This document shows, piece after piece, positions 52,862 to 63,800 of a stretch of 64,000 nucleotides of DNA. The translations under genes were made by a program, and so were the position numbers. The notes below the pieces were generated by a model. It did not search any database, was not told the DNA's origin, and saw only the letters and a program-made list of their open reading frames with translations. Source of the DNA: Petunia secreta (Eukaryota; Streptophyta; Magnoliopsida; Solanales; Solanaceae); NCBI GenBank assembly GCA_029990175.1, contig JARKIP010000035.1, positions 36,160,001 to 36,224,000 on the forward strand. Direction: 5' to 3'. Position 1 is the first letter of the stretch. Each line of letters begins with the position of its first letter.

Positions 52862-53215
52862 TGATGAGACTCAAAATCGCGGAAGCAAGTAAAGTAGAGG
52901 CGGAAGCAATTAAGACACGATAACCAAGAAATAGGGAAGGGGAAGGACAGAAAATAGAAGAACAGAATGAATCAAACTAAAACACATAGATTGATTCAAT
53001 AGGGAGAAGAGACTTGAACCATTAAACGGGACTCACACTAGCGGTGATCCACCATGGATTCAACGTAAGAGATACATGAAGCCGAGCTTCAACAAGAATG
53101 GCCAAGCCTATTCTATCTTCTATTCTCTTAATTCAACATTAACTAACTAAGTGTAAAATAAGCTAGGCTTGGTTATTTATAGTGTTTTCCCAAGCTTACA
53201 TAAGACTTAACTACC
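52862..53215 (-). repeat. 5' LTR of L (first 354 bp seen)
   Basis: R-U5 and the TATA region; same as 40072-40425 as far as readable. Cut by Q after CTACC (53211-53215). Confidence 0.9.
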
Positions 53216-53965
53216 TGATGCAGCCCGATCACGTGCTGATCAAGTGATCGATCCACCGAGGAGACCGATGACAAGAAGCCAAGCCAAGTTGCTGCACGAT
53301 GTGCACGTTCACTTAGCCTGGCCGAAGGAAAACAATTGCTCCGAAGCTGAGTGGCCGAGCTCAAGAATCGAAGGCATTATCTTCAGATTTGAGCCCGAAG
53401 GCAAAGTGAACGAGGACAATGAGCTCGAAGACAATTGAGCGTCCGAAGGCAACAAGTGTGTGTTCGAGCAGACAATCGAGAACCGAAGCCAAGGCTTATC
53501 GAAGTCAAAGCCTGCCGAACACATTTTAGTTCAGCCCTGCGTGGCTTATTTCTATTGGTCGCTTGTGACCTTTTACTAGTTTACCCTTAGTAGTCCCTAT
53601 ATAAACCTTATTCCCTTACACTGTAGAGTCAGAAGTTTTTGGATATTGAAGTGAATGAAAGTGCCGAGCACATTTCTTCTTGTCTCCGTCGTGAGCAAAA
53701 CCCCGGTGAGGGCTTTTAAGGACTTGTGGCTTTCGGTTAGTCCGATTGAACATTCCTCTTGATCATTCAGTTTGCAAGAGGCAATGTTCTCTTGAGGATT
53801 GTTGCATAGTTAGGGTGATTCTTGTCTCCCTTTTGATCGAGCTTAGGGACAAGTTCCCCTCTGTTCTTTCGAAAGAAGCAAGTTTTGTCTTGCTTTTATC
53901 TTCTTCTTTAATTGTTCTTGTTCCGCGTTTGTGCTAAGCTTCCCTTCGGGAATTGCATTGCACCA
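53216..53965 (+). repeat. 5' LTR of Q (750 bp)
   Basis: TGATGCAGCC ... TTGCACCA. Very similar to the LTRs of F, with changes near the TATA (53580-53640). Confidence 0.9.
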
Positions 53966-55125
53966 TCTTGGTATCAGAGCAAGGTTTGGGCTTGTTTCTA
54001 CAACCCCAATCCTGTTCAAGTTATCTTTATTTTCGTGCGTTGAGTCTTTGTTTTCCATTTCGTGTTCCTGTTTGTTTTGTTACTGTTGGTGTTTTTACAA
54101 AAAAAAAAAAAAAAAAAAAAGAACAAAGTGCTAAAAGAAAATTCAAAAATTGTGTTTGATTGTTGGTTGTTTGGGAAAAACAATCTTGGATTCTTGTTCA
54201 CCATCGAGTTCTGATTCCATCGAGTACCCGACGTACTGATTTTGTGACTAGGGTTTCTTGGTGAATTTTTGGACTGTTTTGAGCTTTAATGGTGACTGAA
54301 CTCGAACCCCACTGTGTTTGGAAGAAACCGATGAGGGTTGGTGTTTCTTGAGTGATTTGGGTTTGATTGTTGCTTAAGAATCGAAGTTCTGGGTTTAAAT
54401 TCGTTGTCCGTACACCGGAAATTTGTTACAAGTTCGTAACAGTGTGCGACGCGTCGAGCTGGATCTTAGCTCAAGGAGCTTCGTTTGATTTCCTCCGTTG
54501 TTGTTTGGAACCGGAGTTGAAAGAAGCAACCCAGATCTGTTGAATTTCGTGGTCAGTGAATCGAAGTCGTTGTGTCCGTACGCCGGAGCAAGGTCACTGT
54601 TCCATTGAAGAAGAAAGGGGTTAAAAATTTTTAACATCAAAGCCCCAGGTGAAATTTGTCGGCTGAAAAAGGAAAGTGGATAAGGTAAAACCCTATCCGT
54701 ACCACGAAGGGACCACTTTTGTACGGACAGAAGTGGGTGTGATCGAAAAAGATTCCAAAAGGGAATCAAAAAGGGGTAGATTCTCCTAGGTTTTCACTTT
54801 CTTTCGTGTCAAAATTCTGGTTGGTGGATCTTTTGAGTATTTGTTCTACTCAGGGTCGTACTAACTCTTTTAAGCTGATAGGAACTCGTGCGAAGGGGTG
54901 ACCGAAGTCCAAACTTTCGTAGAAATTCTTTTGACTCCCCGAGCTCAGTTAAAAGCGTCCGTTCCATCGAGTCGAACATCACTTCACTCTTCCCGAAGAG
55001 GCAGTGACTATTGTCGAACTTGAAGGATCTTAGAGGACCGATCAATTGGACGAGCCACTGTTAACAAGTCCTTGAGTGATCAAAAACCGAACCCATAAAT
55101 TGAGTGGACCCGAGTGCCACCCATC
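53966..55125 (+). other. PBS and 5' leader of Q
   Basis: PBS TGGTATCAGAGC follows TCT at 53969-53980. A poly-A of about 22 is at 54099-54120. The remaining 1 kb has no gene; near the end it resembles the J leader (AACCCATAAATTGAGTGG region). Confidence 0.75.
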
Positions 55126-55130
55126 TGATG

Positions 55131-56375
55131 TGATAGCATCCATGGAAGGAAAAATCCATTGAAATACTTGGATGAATATTTGGAAGTTCTTGGAAAGCAT
55201 ATGACAAGATCTCGCATAAAGAAAGCTCAAAACAAGCCGATTGCACTTGAATTGTGAAGAGAAAGAGCTCAAGCCAAGGATGACCTTTTGTCTAAGTGAT
55301 AGAGATATTATATGGTCCAAATTGAGGTACAAGTGATGAATATTAAAGTCAAAATTACTACAATTTGAAGTGGAAACATTGGGTTCCAAATCAGTCTATT
55401 TTTGGACTAATTAAGGAGCTTAAAGTGTGCCAAACTTGAAGCCCAAGAAGAGCCATATAGGGTCACGTTTTTAGCCCATAAAATATGCTTGGTTTCAGCC
55501 CAAAAACGTGCAAAGGATGGTCAAAGGATTTCCATGAAGTGTACTCCAAGTTGCTTGCAAGTTGCTATCAAGGTTTCCTAGTTCAAGTGGGATTCGTTTC
55601 CTAAATTAACTGGGATATATTTTCCTATATTAATTAGGTTTTGATTCCAATATTAATTAGTATTAGTTTACCAAGTTTATTTAGGATATTATTTACTTTT
55701 CCTAGTTTAGTTTTAATTTACTTCCTTTTCCTATTTTATTAGGATTTTCTTTCCTAGTTGGTTTCTTTTCCTATTTCATTATTACTTAGAAACTATATTT
55801 GAGTAGGATTTTGTAAGGCCTATGGCCAGCCCCTACTCCTATATAAAGGGGTTATTTTCTTTACTTTAGAACGACGACAATATAGATTTATGATGAATAA
55901 AAATTGAGAGGTTTTCTCTTGCACTTTTGTGTGCGGCTACTCTTGGATTTATCTTTCAACCTTCAAGTCTACACTTTTAGGTGATGAGGTATTTCTTCTT
56001 CAAATCTTTAGATTACTTTTAGGTATTCAAGAAAGGCGGTAAATTCTATTTTACTGTTGTTCTTTGTTACTCTAACGGGGGTCGGGATTCCATAATCTTC
56101 TTCTTGAGCTATTCTCTACCAAAGGCGGTTAGCTTAGTCTAATTGTTGTTGTTAGGAGTTTCTTTTCAAGATTTAGACTTGTCTTGAATTTCTTGATTCT
56201 TTCTTGAGATTCTTGATCCGTTCTTGAATTCAAGAAACTCTTTCTTGAATTCATTCTATCCTTATTTTCAATTCTTGTTTGTTTTTAAGTATATTTTATT
56301 AGCTTCCGCGTGTTTCATTAAATTTCTTTATGAAGTTCTTGGATCCATAACTTTGAGGTATCGTGATTGTTATCA
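55131..56375 (+). repeat. 5' LTR of M (1245 bp)
   Basis: Longer and more AT-rich than the other LTRs, without GC palindromes. TATATAAA at 55840-55847. Its start encodes the ORF tail with MTRSRIKKAQ. Confidence 0.92.
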
Positions 56376-56377
56376 AG

Positions 56378-56389
56378 TGGTATCAGAGC
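56378..56389 (+). other. Primer binding site of M
   Basis: TGGTATCAGAGC two bases after the LTR; shared with the other elements. Confidence 0.85.
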
Positions 56390-57054
56390 GGGTTCAATCA
56401 AGATTCCGTTCTTGATTATCTTGGGGGATTTTTGAGCTAGAAAAGCAAAAAAAAAAAAAAAAAAAAAAAAGTTACTGTAGCAGTGAACAGTAACACGAAA
56501 AAAAAAAGAAAAAAAAAAAAAAAAAAACAAAAAAAAAACGAAAAATTCAAAAGAAAAAAAATTGGAGGAAATTTTTTGGTTGCTTATGCTCATTATTTTT
56601 TGAAATCTAGTAGTATTGAGTTTCCTAGTCAATAAAGGAAACAAGAAGAGGGGATTCTAGTCCTTGGAAGAAAAGTAATATCTTTCCTTTTTTCTTTGGG
56701 TTGGGTTTCTTATATTCTTTTCCTTATTTGTTTCTACATTCCAAATCCTATTCTTTCTAAGTTTTGGTTTTCATTAGAGAAGATCCTTTTTCTATTTGGT
56801 TTTTTCTACTTACCAAATCCTATTCTTTCTAGGTTTTGGTCTTTTACTTTTTCTATTCTTTTCTAACTCCTATATCTTATCACCAAGGGTTTTGATTAGT
56901 AGGGTTTATTTATAAATCCAAAGAGAACCAACTAAAAGTTGCTTTGAGTGGAAAAAGGCAAGAGAGGTGAGATTATTAGAGGGTAAAAGCCAATTTATCG
57001 AGAGAAACACGAGTGTGAGTGATTTTTTTGTGAAGATTCTTTTTTCACACTAAC
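56390..57054 (+). other. 5' leader of M with A-rich tracts and a hairpin
   Basis: A-rich from 56446 to about 56565, with a perfect 8-bp stem GTTACTGT/ACAGTAAC and 8-base loop at 56471-56494 between two poly-A tracts. T-rich to 57054. No gene. Confidence 0.75.
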
Positions 57055-58911
57055 TTGTTTGTTCTTTTGAAGATGTTTGCAAGTGAAGAACAAGGTTCCA
57101 TGGTTAAACCACTTTTTATATTTCGTTATAAAGAACTTAAATGTTCTAAGTGTCATAAAGTGGGTCATGTTAAATCTTCATGTGCAAAACAAAAGCGTAT
57201 GAGAAGAGAAGCTAGAGATGCAAGTGAAGTTAGTAAAGATCATACTCATGATGATAGTGATTGGATTGTGCCTACAATTTACAATCGTATAATTGGGAAT
57301 GGAATTGATCTTATTGATCTTGTTTGTGAGAAAAAAAGTGAGGATGAGAGAGAAAAGATCGAGAGGAGTAAGGGAGAGAAAAGTGGCAACTTAAGAGTGG
57401 AAAAAGGAGAGCTTGAGTTGAGAGAAGTGAGAGAGTTGCCACAAGAAAAGAGAGGAGAGAATGATAAAAATAAGAGTGAAAAAGAAGAAGTTGAGAGATA
57501 TGAAAAACAAGAGAGTTTGGGTGAGGTTATTTCTTATTCTAACCCTAACATTCCTACTTCTTTTTCTTCTAGCTGTTTTGATTCTTTTCTAGGTGCTTGT
57601 GGAAAAGTTTGCATGGAGAATCCAACATCGGAAAAGCTTCAATCTTTAAAAACTCATGTCAAGAGTGGGCCATGTATAACTTCTAGAGAACAAGTAAATC
57701 TCAATGAGAAAAGTAAAGGTAAGGAAGATGGTTTAGGTATGGTTCAAGGTAAAATCGTTAACCTTAACACGCTACCTTATTTGGATGAATTTGATAATGA
57801 TCTTTCTCTTTTGGGTGTTGGTGATGATAGAAATAATAAACATTCTACATGTCTAAATGATTCATTGGTTGAGGAAGATTGTGATTTATTGTCCTATTTG
57901 TGTTGGCCTCAATCTAGTGTTGATTTGGATAAAGACTCTTATTATGACAGTCCGCCATTGTTTGACGAAGAAGAACGTGAACTTGAATTTTATTTTTCAC
58001 CTACTATTTCTAATGATGAAATTCATGATTTTGGTGAAGAGTTGACTCAAGTGGAGAATGATTGTGATTTGTCTACTTTTAAATCTCCACTACTTGTTGA
58101 TAGTATACATGTTGGTTATGAGGAGAACTCTTGTGCGCTTCTTAATCCATTAACTATTTCTTGCACTAGCTCTTGTATTTTCGTGCATAAAAGTGATGAA
58201 AAACCTTTTAAAAGGGGAGGTGAGCTTCAAGAGGTGGTGGAAGGGAACACAATTGAATTCGTAGATGATTATGGAGAAATCAATTCTTGTTGGATATTGG
58301 AAGACGAAAGCTTAGTGGCTAATTTTTGTGTCGTTAAACCTGTTGATTATATTGATCCTTATTTAAAGGTTTATGATATGAAGTTTCACAAAGCCATTGC
58401 TATGATGGAGGCTTTCTATACAAGAATACAAGGTGATGTTTTTCCATTAAGGAACAAGTCCAAGTATGGTATGTATAATTCGTTACTTAGAATTCTTGGA
58501 CTCTTTAGAACACCTAAGGTATTTTTGGAGGTAATGAACATTGTTCTTGTTTCTTATGTTGGTGACTTTGTTATATTGGAAGATGATGATGTTTTGATGT
58601 ATACCAAGTCATTAACTATAATATCAAAATTTAAGAGTAAAAGTAAAGTTTATGGATACTTCTTAATGTTGTTCCAACCAAGAAAATTTGTTGTGGAATT
58701 GGTTATTATTTCTTTTGTACTTCTATTACTTTCTCTTTTGTGCAGGTTTGAATTCGAGGACGAATTCCTTCAAGAAGAGGGGAATGATAGCATCCATGGA
58801 AGGAAAAATCCATTGAAATACTTGGATGAATATTTGGAAGTTCTTGGAAAGCATATGACAAGATCTCGCATAAAGAAAGCTCAAAACAAGCCGATTGCAC
58901 TTGAATTGTGA
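57055..58911 (+). CDS. M ORF: CCHC knuckle, acidic X region, eroded RT segment (618 aa)
   Basis: Start at 57055, or six codons later at 57073 (product begins MFASEEQGS). CX2CX4HX4C at residues 30-43. The GAG core and protease are not seen. It is Lys/Glu-rich to about 160 with EREKIERSKGEKSGN, as in the X region of H, K, L and N, then YSNPNIPTS and YYDSPPLFDEEE. Residues 468-519 align without gaps to the RT of A1 from KTKFGLYEW to ILIYSKS; YFDD is replaced by EDDD (509-512). A hydrophobic stretch (about 545-565) and FEDEFLQEEGND follow, and the frame ends in the 3' LTR with MTRSRIKK. The frame is intact, so selection on the protein is possible. Function unknown. Confidence 0.82.
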   Translation: MFVLLKMFASEEQGSMVKPLFIFRYKELKCSKCHKVGHVKSSCAKQKRMRREARDASEVSKDHTHDDSDWIVPTIYNRIIGNGIDLIDLVCEKKSEDEREKIERSKGEKSGNLRVEKGELELREVRELPQEKRGENDKNKSEKEEVERYEKQESLGEVISYSNPNIPTSFSSSCFDSFLGACGKVCMENPTSEKLQSLKTHVKSGPCITSREQVNLNEKSKGKEDGLGMVQGKIVNLNTLPYLDEFDNDLSLLGVGDDRNNKHSTCLNDSLVEEDCDLLSYLCWPQSSVDLDKDSYYDSPPLFDEEERELEFYFSPTISNDEIHDFGEELTQVENDCDLSTFKSPLLVDSIHVGYEENSCALLNPLTISCTSSCIFVHKSDEKPFKRGGELQEVVEGNTIEFVDDYGEINSCWILEDESLVANFCVVKPVDYIDPYLKVYDMKFHKAIAMMEAFYTRIQGDVFPLRNKSKYGMYNSLLRILGLFRTPKVFLEVMNIVLVSYVGDFVILEDDDVLMYTKSLTIISKFKSKSKVYGYFLMLFQPRKFVVELVIISFVLLLLSLLCRFEFEDEFLQEEGNDSIHGRKNPLKYLDEYLEVLGKHMTRSRIKKAQNKPIALEL

Positions 58912-60029
58912 AGAGAAAGAGCTCAAGCCAAGGATGACCTTTTGTCTAAGTGATAGAGATATTATATGGTCCAAATTGAGGTACAAGTGATGAATATTAA
59001 AGTCAAAATTACTACAATTTGAAGTGGAAACATTGGGTTCCAAATCAGTCTATTTTTGGACTAATTAAGGAGCTTAAAGTGTGCCAAACTTGAAGCCCAA
59101 GAAGAGCCATATAGGGTCACGTTTTTAGCCCATAAAATATGCTTGGTTTCAGCCCAAAAACGTGCAAAGGATGGTCAAAGGATTTCCATGAAGTGTACTC
59201 CAAGTTGCTTGCAAGTTGCTATCAAGGTTTCCTAGTTCAAGTGGGATTCGTTTCCTAAATTAACTGGGATATATTTTCCTATATTAATTAGGTTTTGATT
59301 CCAATATTAATTAGTATTAGTTTACCAAGTTTATTTAGGATATTATTTACTTTTCCTAGTTTAGTTTTAATTTACTTCCTTTTCCTATTTTATTAGGATT
59401 TTCTTTCCTAGTTGGTTTCTTTTCCTATTTCATTATTACTTAGAAACTATATTTGAGTAGGATTTTGTAAGGCCTATGGCCAGCCCCTACTCCTATATAA
59501 AGGGGTTATTTTCTTTACTTTAGAACGACGACAATATAGATTTATGATGAATAAAAATTGAGAGGTTTTCTCTTGCACTTTTGTGTGCGGCTACTCTTGG
59601 ATTTATCTTTCAACCTTCAAGTCTACACTTTTAGGTGATGAGGTATTTCTTCTTCAAATCTTTAGATTACTTTTAGGTATTCAAGAAAGGCGGTAAATTC
59701 TATTTTACTGTTGTTCTTTGTTACTCTAACGGGGGTCGGGATTCCATAATCTTCTTCTTGAGCTATTCTCTACCAAAGGCGGTTAGCTTAGTCTAATTGT
59801 TGTTGTTAGGAGTTTCTTTTCAAGATTTAGACTTGTCTTGAATTTCTTGATTCTTTCTTGAGATTCTTGATCCGTTCTTGAATTCAAGAAACTCTTTCTT
59901 GAATTCATTCTATCCTTATTTTCAATTCTTGTTTGTTTTTAAGTATATTTTATTAGCTTCCGCGTGTTTCATTAAATTTCTTTATGAAGTTCTTGGATCC
60001 ATAACTTTGAGGTATCGTGATTGTTATCA
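58785..60029 (+). repeat. 3' LTR of M (1245 bp)
   Basis: Same as the 5' LTR by eye; preceded by the variant PPT. Confidence 0.92.
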
Positions 60030-60849
60030 TGATGTAGGGAAAACGCGGAAAAGATAAAAAGATAAAGAACGAGACGTAACTCGATCTCTAATCCCAAGTA
60101 GCAACGGAGAACTTGTTCCGTTACACCCCGAGAGAAGGACAAGAACACCTACGCTATGCAACTACCCTCGAGCCACACCTGGAGCTCGCAAATAGAATGA
60201 TCGGGGCGGGGTTGTTAGGCAACTAGAATCCACTAGAAGTAACAAGTCCCAACTAAGGTTGGTTTTCATAAACCCAAAGAGAATCCACTCTTTACAATAT
60301 TCAATTCATCATTCAACATAAAACTAAGTGTAAAATAAGCTAGGCTTGGATATTTATAGTATTTTCCCAAGCTTACATAAGACTTAACTACCCTTACTTA
60401 ATAAGGTTCAACAAATAAGCCACGCAGGGCAAAATAGTAAAAGAACCATAAGTTCAGCAGCTAGGAGGGGCGCCTGGGGCTGGGAGGGGCGCCTGGATCA
60501 TGCTGAAGCTAGGCTGGGCGCCTGGAGCTAGGCGGGGCGCCTGGCTTGGCCTTCAGCTAGGCTGGGCGCCTGGCTAGGCTGGGCGCCTGGCTTGGCCTTC
60601 AGTCAGGCGGGGCGCCTGGCTAGGTGGGGCGCCTGGGTGCCTTCCATTCTTAGGCAGTGAGCTCCTTAGGCGGGGCGCCCGGGCTAGGCGGGGCGCCTAG
60701 TTGTGCTGGGCTTCCTTCCTTCTCTTTAGGCGTGGAGCCTAATGATGAAACCGTCCGGAACACTTCCAAAGCCCTTGACTTCAAGTCCATTGTATCTTCC
60801 AAGCTTGGCACATGTCGGAAAGTGTCTTGGCACGATTTGGGCTTCATCA
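60030..60849 (-). repeat. 3' LTR of N (820 bp), chimeric
   Basis: From about 60323 to 60790 it is almost the same as U3 of L, including the GGCGGGGCGCC boxes. From 60030 to about 60320 (R-U5 on the minus strand) it resembles E instead. The TATA-like sequence is at 60351-60359. The switch lies in AACTAAGTGTAAAATAAGC, at the expected start of R. Confidence 0.88.
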
Positions 60850-63800
60850 TCCTCCCCTTCTTGAGAAGATTTCGTCCTCGAAATCAATGCGTTCACGTCC
60901 TTGGCATCATCTCCTCGAGGTGCCCAATGCTCTCCTCCCTTGTAACTCTTGATCGTCACTTTGACATAGGTTTCTTCCAAGATCTCCCTTGCCTTATCAC
61001 GGGGCTTAGAACCTACAAGCAACGACACGCAAACACAAGAACTCCTACTTTGAAAGTAGGTTAGTGCAAGAAGTGTGGAAAACACACTCTTGTGATATAA
61101 CCAAGCATCAATTAAAAGCACAAATATCAAGTCTCCAAAGAGAACAAAAAGTACTTGGTTAAAGATCATCATGCACCTAACACAATAGTGATCATATAAG
61201 CCATGGGGATATGAAAAATGCAAGATTAAGCTATCAAAATCCCCTTGAACCTTAAGCTCAAGATCAACGAACCAATCTATCCTCGAAGTGTGATCAACAT
61301 GTGGAGTGGAGTGAGTCAAGTAACCCAACATGCAAGTAACATCAAGTACTCCACTCCCCTTCTTTAGAGCATACTTACTCACACCAAGGGATTCCCTTTC
61401 ACTTCCAATTTCATCACCTAAGCAACCCTTCTCAAAAGACAAGCTCTCAAGGAAGGCATTGATGATAAATTCTTCTTCATCATAACCCCAACTAGCAATA
61501 GTAGGGTCACTCAAAGAACCATCCACCTCACTCAAATTCTCAAACAAGTGGTTGCCTAAGGAATCAAATCCTTCACACCATGGGGGTTCCATTTGACCAC
61601 CCATCCTAGCCCGATTCAAGTCGCTACCACGAATGAGATTATCGTCACACAATGGAAATATAAAAGCATGCATCTCAATATCATGATTAAGCATAGACAA
61701 ATTATCGAGACTAGGTTCACTTGAGGAGTCATCATAGACAACCTTGTCCAATTCATGCAATTTGGACTCCTCAAGGTCAAGACCATCCTTACCACAACAC
61801 ATTGGTCCACCAAATAGAAGCATATCAATTAGGGAATGGTCAACTACCTCATCTTTCCCTATGTCAAAGGTTGGCGGTGTGTCATAGCAAAGGCCACAAT
61901 CATGGTCAACTATCAAATCTACACTAGGGAAGGGTTCAATGAACAGTGTGCTCACATCATGAGGTGGCATAAAATCCCTTCCAACTAGTGTTTCACAAGC
62001 ACACACAAGTTGACAACTAGACTCTTCACTAGTGGCATATTCACTAGATGCATCACAAGCCCCAACTAGTGTTGAGTCATTACAAGACAAGTAGCTAGTA
62101 GGTTCATGAAAAGGTGAAGCAACACTTACATTTGTAGTACTCCCTTGATCACTCACAAGGTTTAAAGTGTCATATGCAACTTCTCCTTCATGAAGCTCAC
62201 ATTGAGGCTCCAATGACTTGTCTTTCAATGTACCTACACAAGAACTTTCACAAGAAAAGATAGAAGATAAAGAAGGGTTAGAATAATGGGTGCTCTCACT
62301 CTCAATTTTTCCTTCCTCACCTCTCATCTCTCTCAATTTTACCTCATGGTCAAGTGTAGTTTGTGGTGACAATCCCCTCACATCACTCCTCAAAGCCTCT
62401 CCTTTTTCCTCTCTTGGATTGTCACCGGTCACTCCCTCACTTCTCTCTATCTTTTCTCTCTCATTTGAAGTGGAGTGACTCTCATTTTCATCATGCATTG
62501 GCAAAACAATGAGATTGTTTGCCTCGGGTTCAAGTTCAATGGGTGACTTTGCTTTAGCCACTTCCCTCAACTCCTTCATTCGTTTGTAGTCTTCCCTCAC
62601 TTGCCTTGGAGTCAAAGGTCTAAGCACATACTTTCTCCCATCTTGCTTGACCGTATAGGAGTTGGTCCGGCCATCATGCACTACACACCTATCATGTTGC
62701 CATGATCTCCCAAACAATAAATGGCATGCTTGCATCGGGACCACGTCAAACATGATCTTATCCTTATAGCTCCCAATGTTAAACTCAATCAACGCTTGTT
62801 TCACCACCTTTAGTTCACCACACTCGCTAAGCCATTGTAAACGATATGGTTTTGGATGCTTAAGAGTGGGTAACTTCAATTGGGAAACCAAGGTTTGGCT
62901 CACTATGTTAGTACAACTCCCCGAATCAACAACCATTGAACATACTTGGCCCATCACTCGGCACCTAGCATGAAAGAGGTTTTCCCTTTGATCGTTTTCC
63001 ACCTCCTCTTCCATAACAATGGTACTCAAGCTTCTCCTAACCACCAAGAACATTTGAGGGCCATCATCCTCTTCTATGGCCTCCTCACAATCAACTTCCT
63101 CATCCCCCTCTACTTCTCCATTTTCGGACTCACTTTCTTGTTCATACACTAAATTGCCAACCACAACCATGTTTCGTTTTGTGGAGCATTCTTTAGCAAT
63201 ATGCCCATAGCCCTTGCACTTATAACATTGAGTAGAAGTGGAAATAGGATTACTCAAGCGAGTTTTAGAAGTACCTTCCAAGGGTGGAGTAGTCTTCTCA
63301 TATGGCTTCTTCACTTCTTTGCTAGCATTGGCACTTGGAAAGCTTGCATTTGGAGTCTTCCACTCTTTTGGTTGGTTCATGGGAGTAGGAGTGCTACTCT
63401 TGTAACGGGTGGACTTTTCTCCCTTAAGCCATTGCTCGGCTTCAATAGCGGCTTCCAAAAGATCTTGAAGTGAAGGATAAGAATGTAACCTCAATTGAGA
63501 AGCTATACCATAGCTCAAACCATTTTTGAAACGGATCATGGCTTGCTCTTCATCCTCGGTCTCCATATCTAAGGCCAATCGGGTCTTCTCAAACTCATCA
63601 TAGTACTCATGAACCGTCTTGACACCTTGCTTTAGATCATAGAGCTTCTTGAGTTGCTCTTGTCGATATCTAGGAGTCACATACTTGGTATTCATGAGGT
63701 CCTTCAATTCATTCCATGTCACGTTCACATGCACACCCGCTCTTCTTCTCGTCCTCTTTATGGATTCCCACCAAGTAGAAGCATAAGACTCAAAGGATGA

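Larger units (their letters stand above)
40072..53215 (-). mobile_element. Element L: gag-less non-autonomous retrotransposon holding A2
   Basis: On the minus strand: 3' LTR 40072-40910, ORF in two pieces around A2, leader, PBS and 354 bp of the 5' LTR before Q. The flanking pentamer at 40067-40071 is GATAC; its partner is beyond Q. Where both LTRs can be compared (354 bp) they look identical. The ORF is related to that of K though the U3 is different. Confidence 0.9.
53216..55125 (+). mobile_element. Element Q: F-family retrotransposon, 5' part
   Basis: 5' LTR, PBS and a long leader, then interrupted by N just before the expected gag start (target CCATC, 55121-55125). The coding part must lie right of the window. 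Confidence 0.87.
55131..60029 (+). mobile_element. Element M: divergent short non-autonomous retrotransposon (4899 bp)
   Basis: Two 1245-bp LTRs, TSD TGATG (55126-55130 and 60030-60034), PBS, leader with poly-A runs, one ORF of 618 codons, and a variant PPT AAGAAGAGGGGAA. LTRs start TGATAGCATCC and end TTGTTATCA and look identical. It is inserted exactly five bases inside the terminus of the N LTR. Confidence 0.93.

Noticed and set aside
56446..56565. Poly-A runs as the tail of a LINE or processed pseudogene
   Set aside because: They sit at a fixed place after the PBS in several LTR elements and have no element upstream ending there or TSD.
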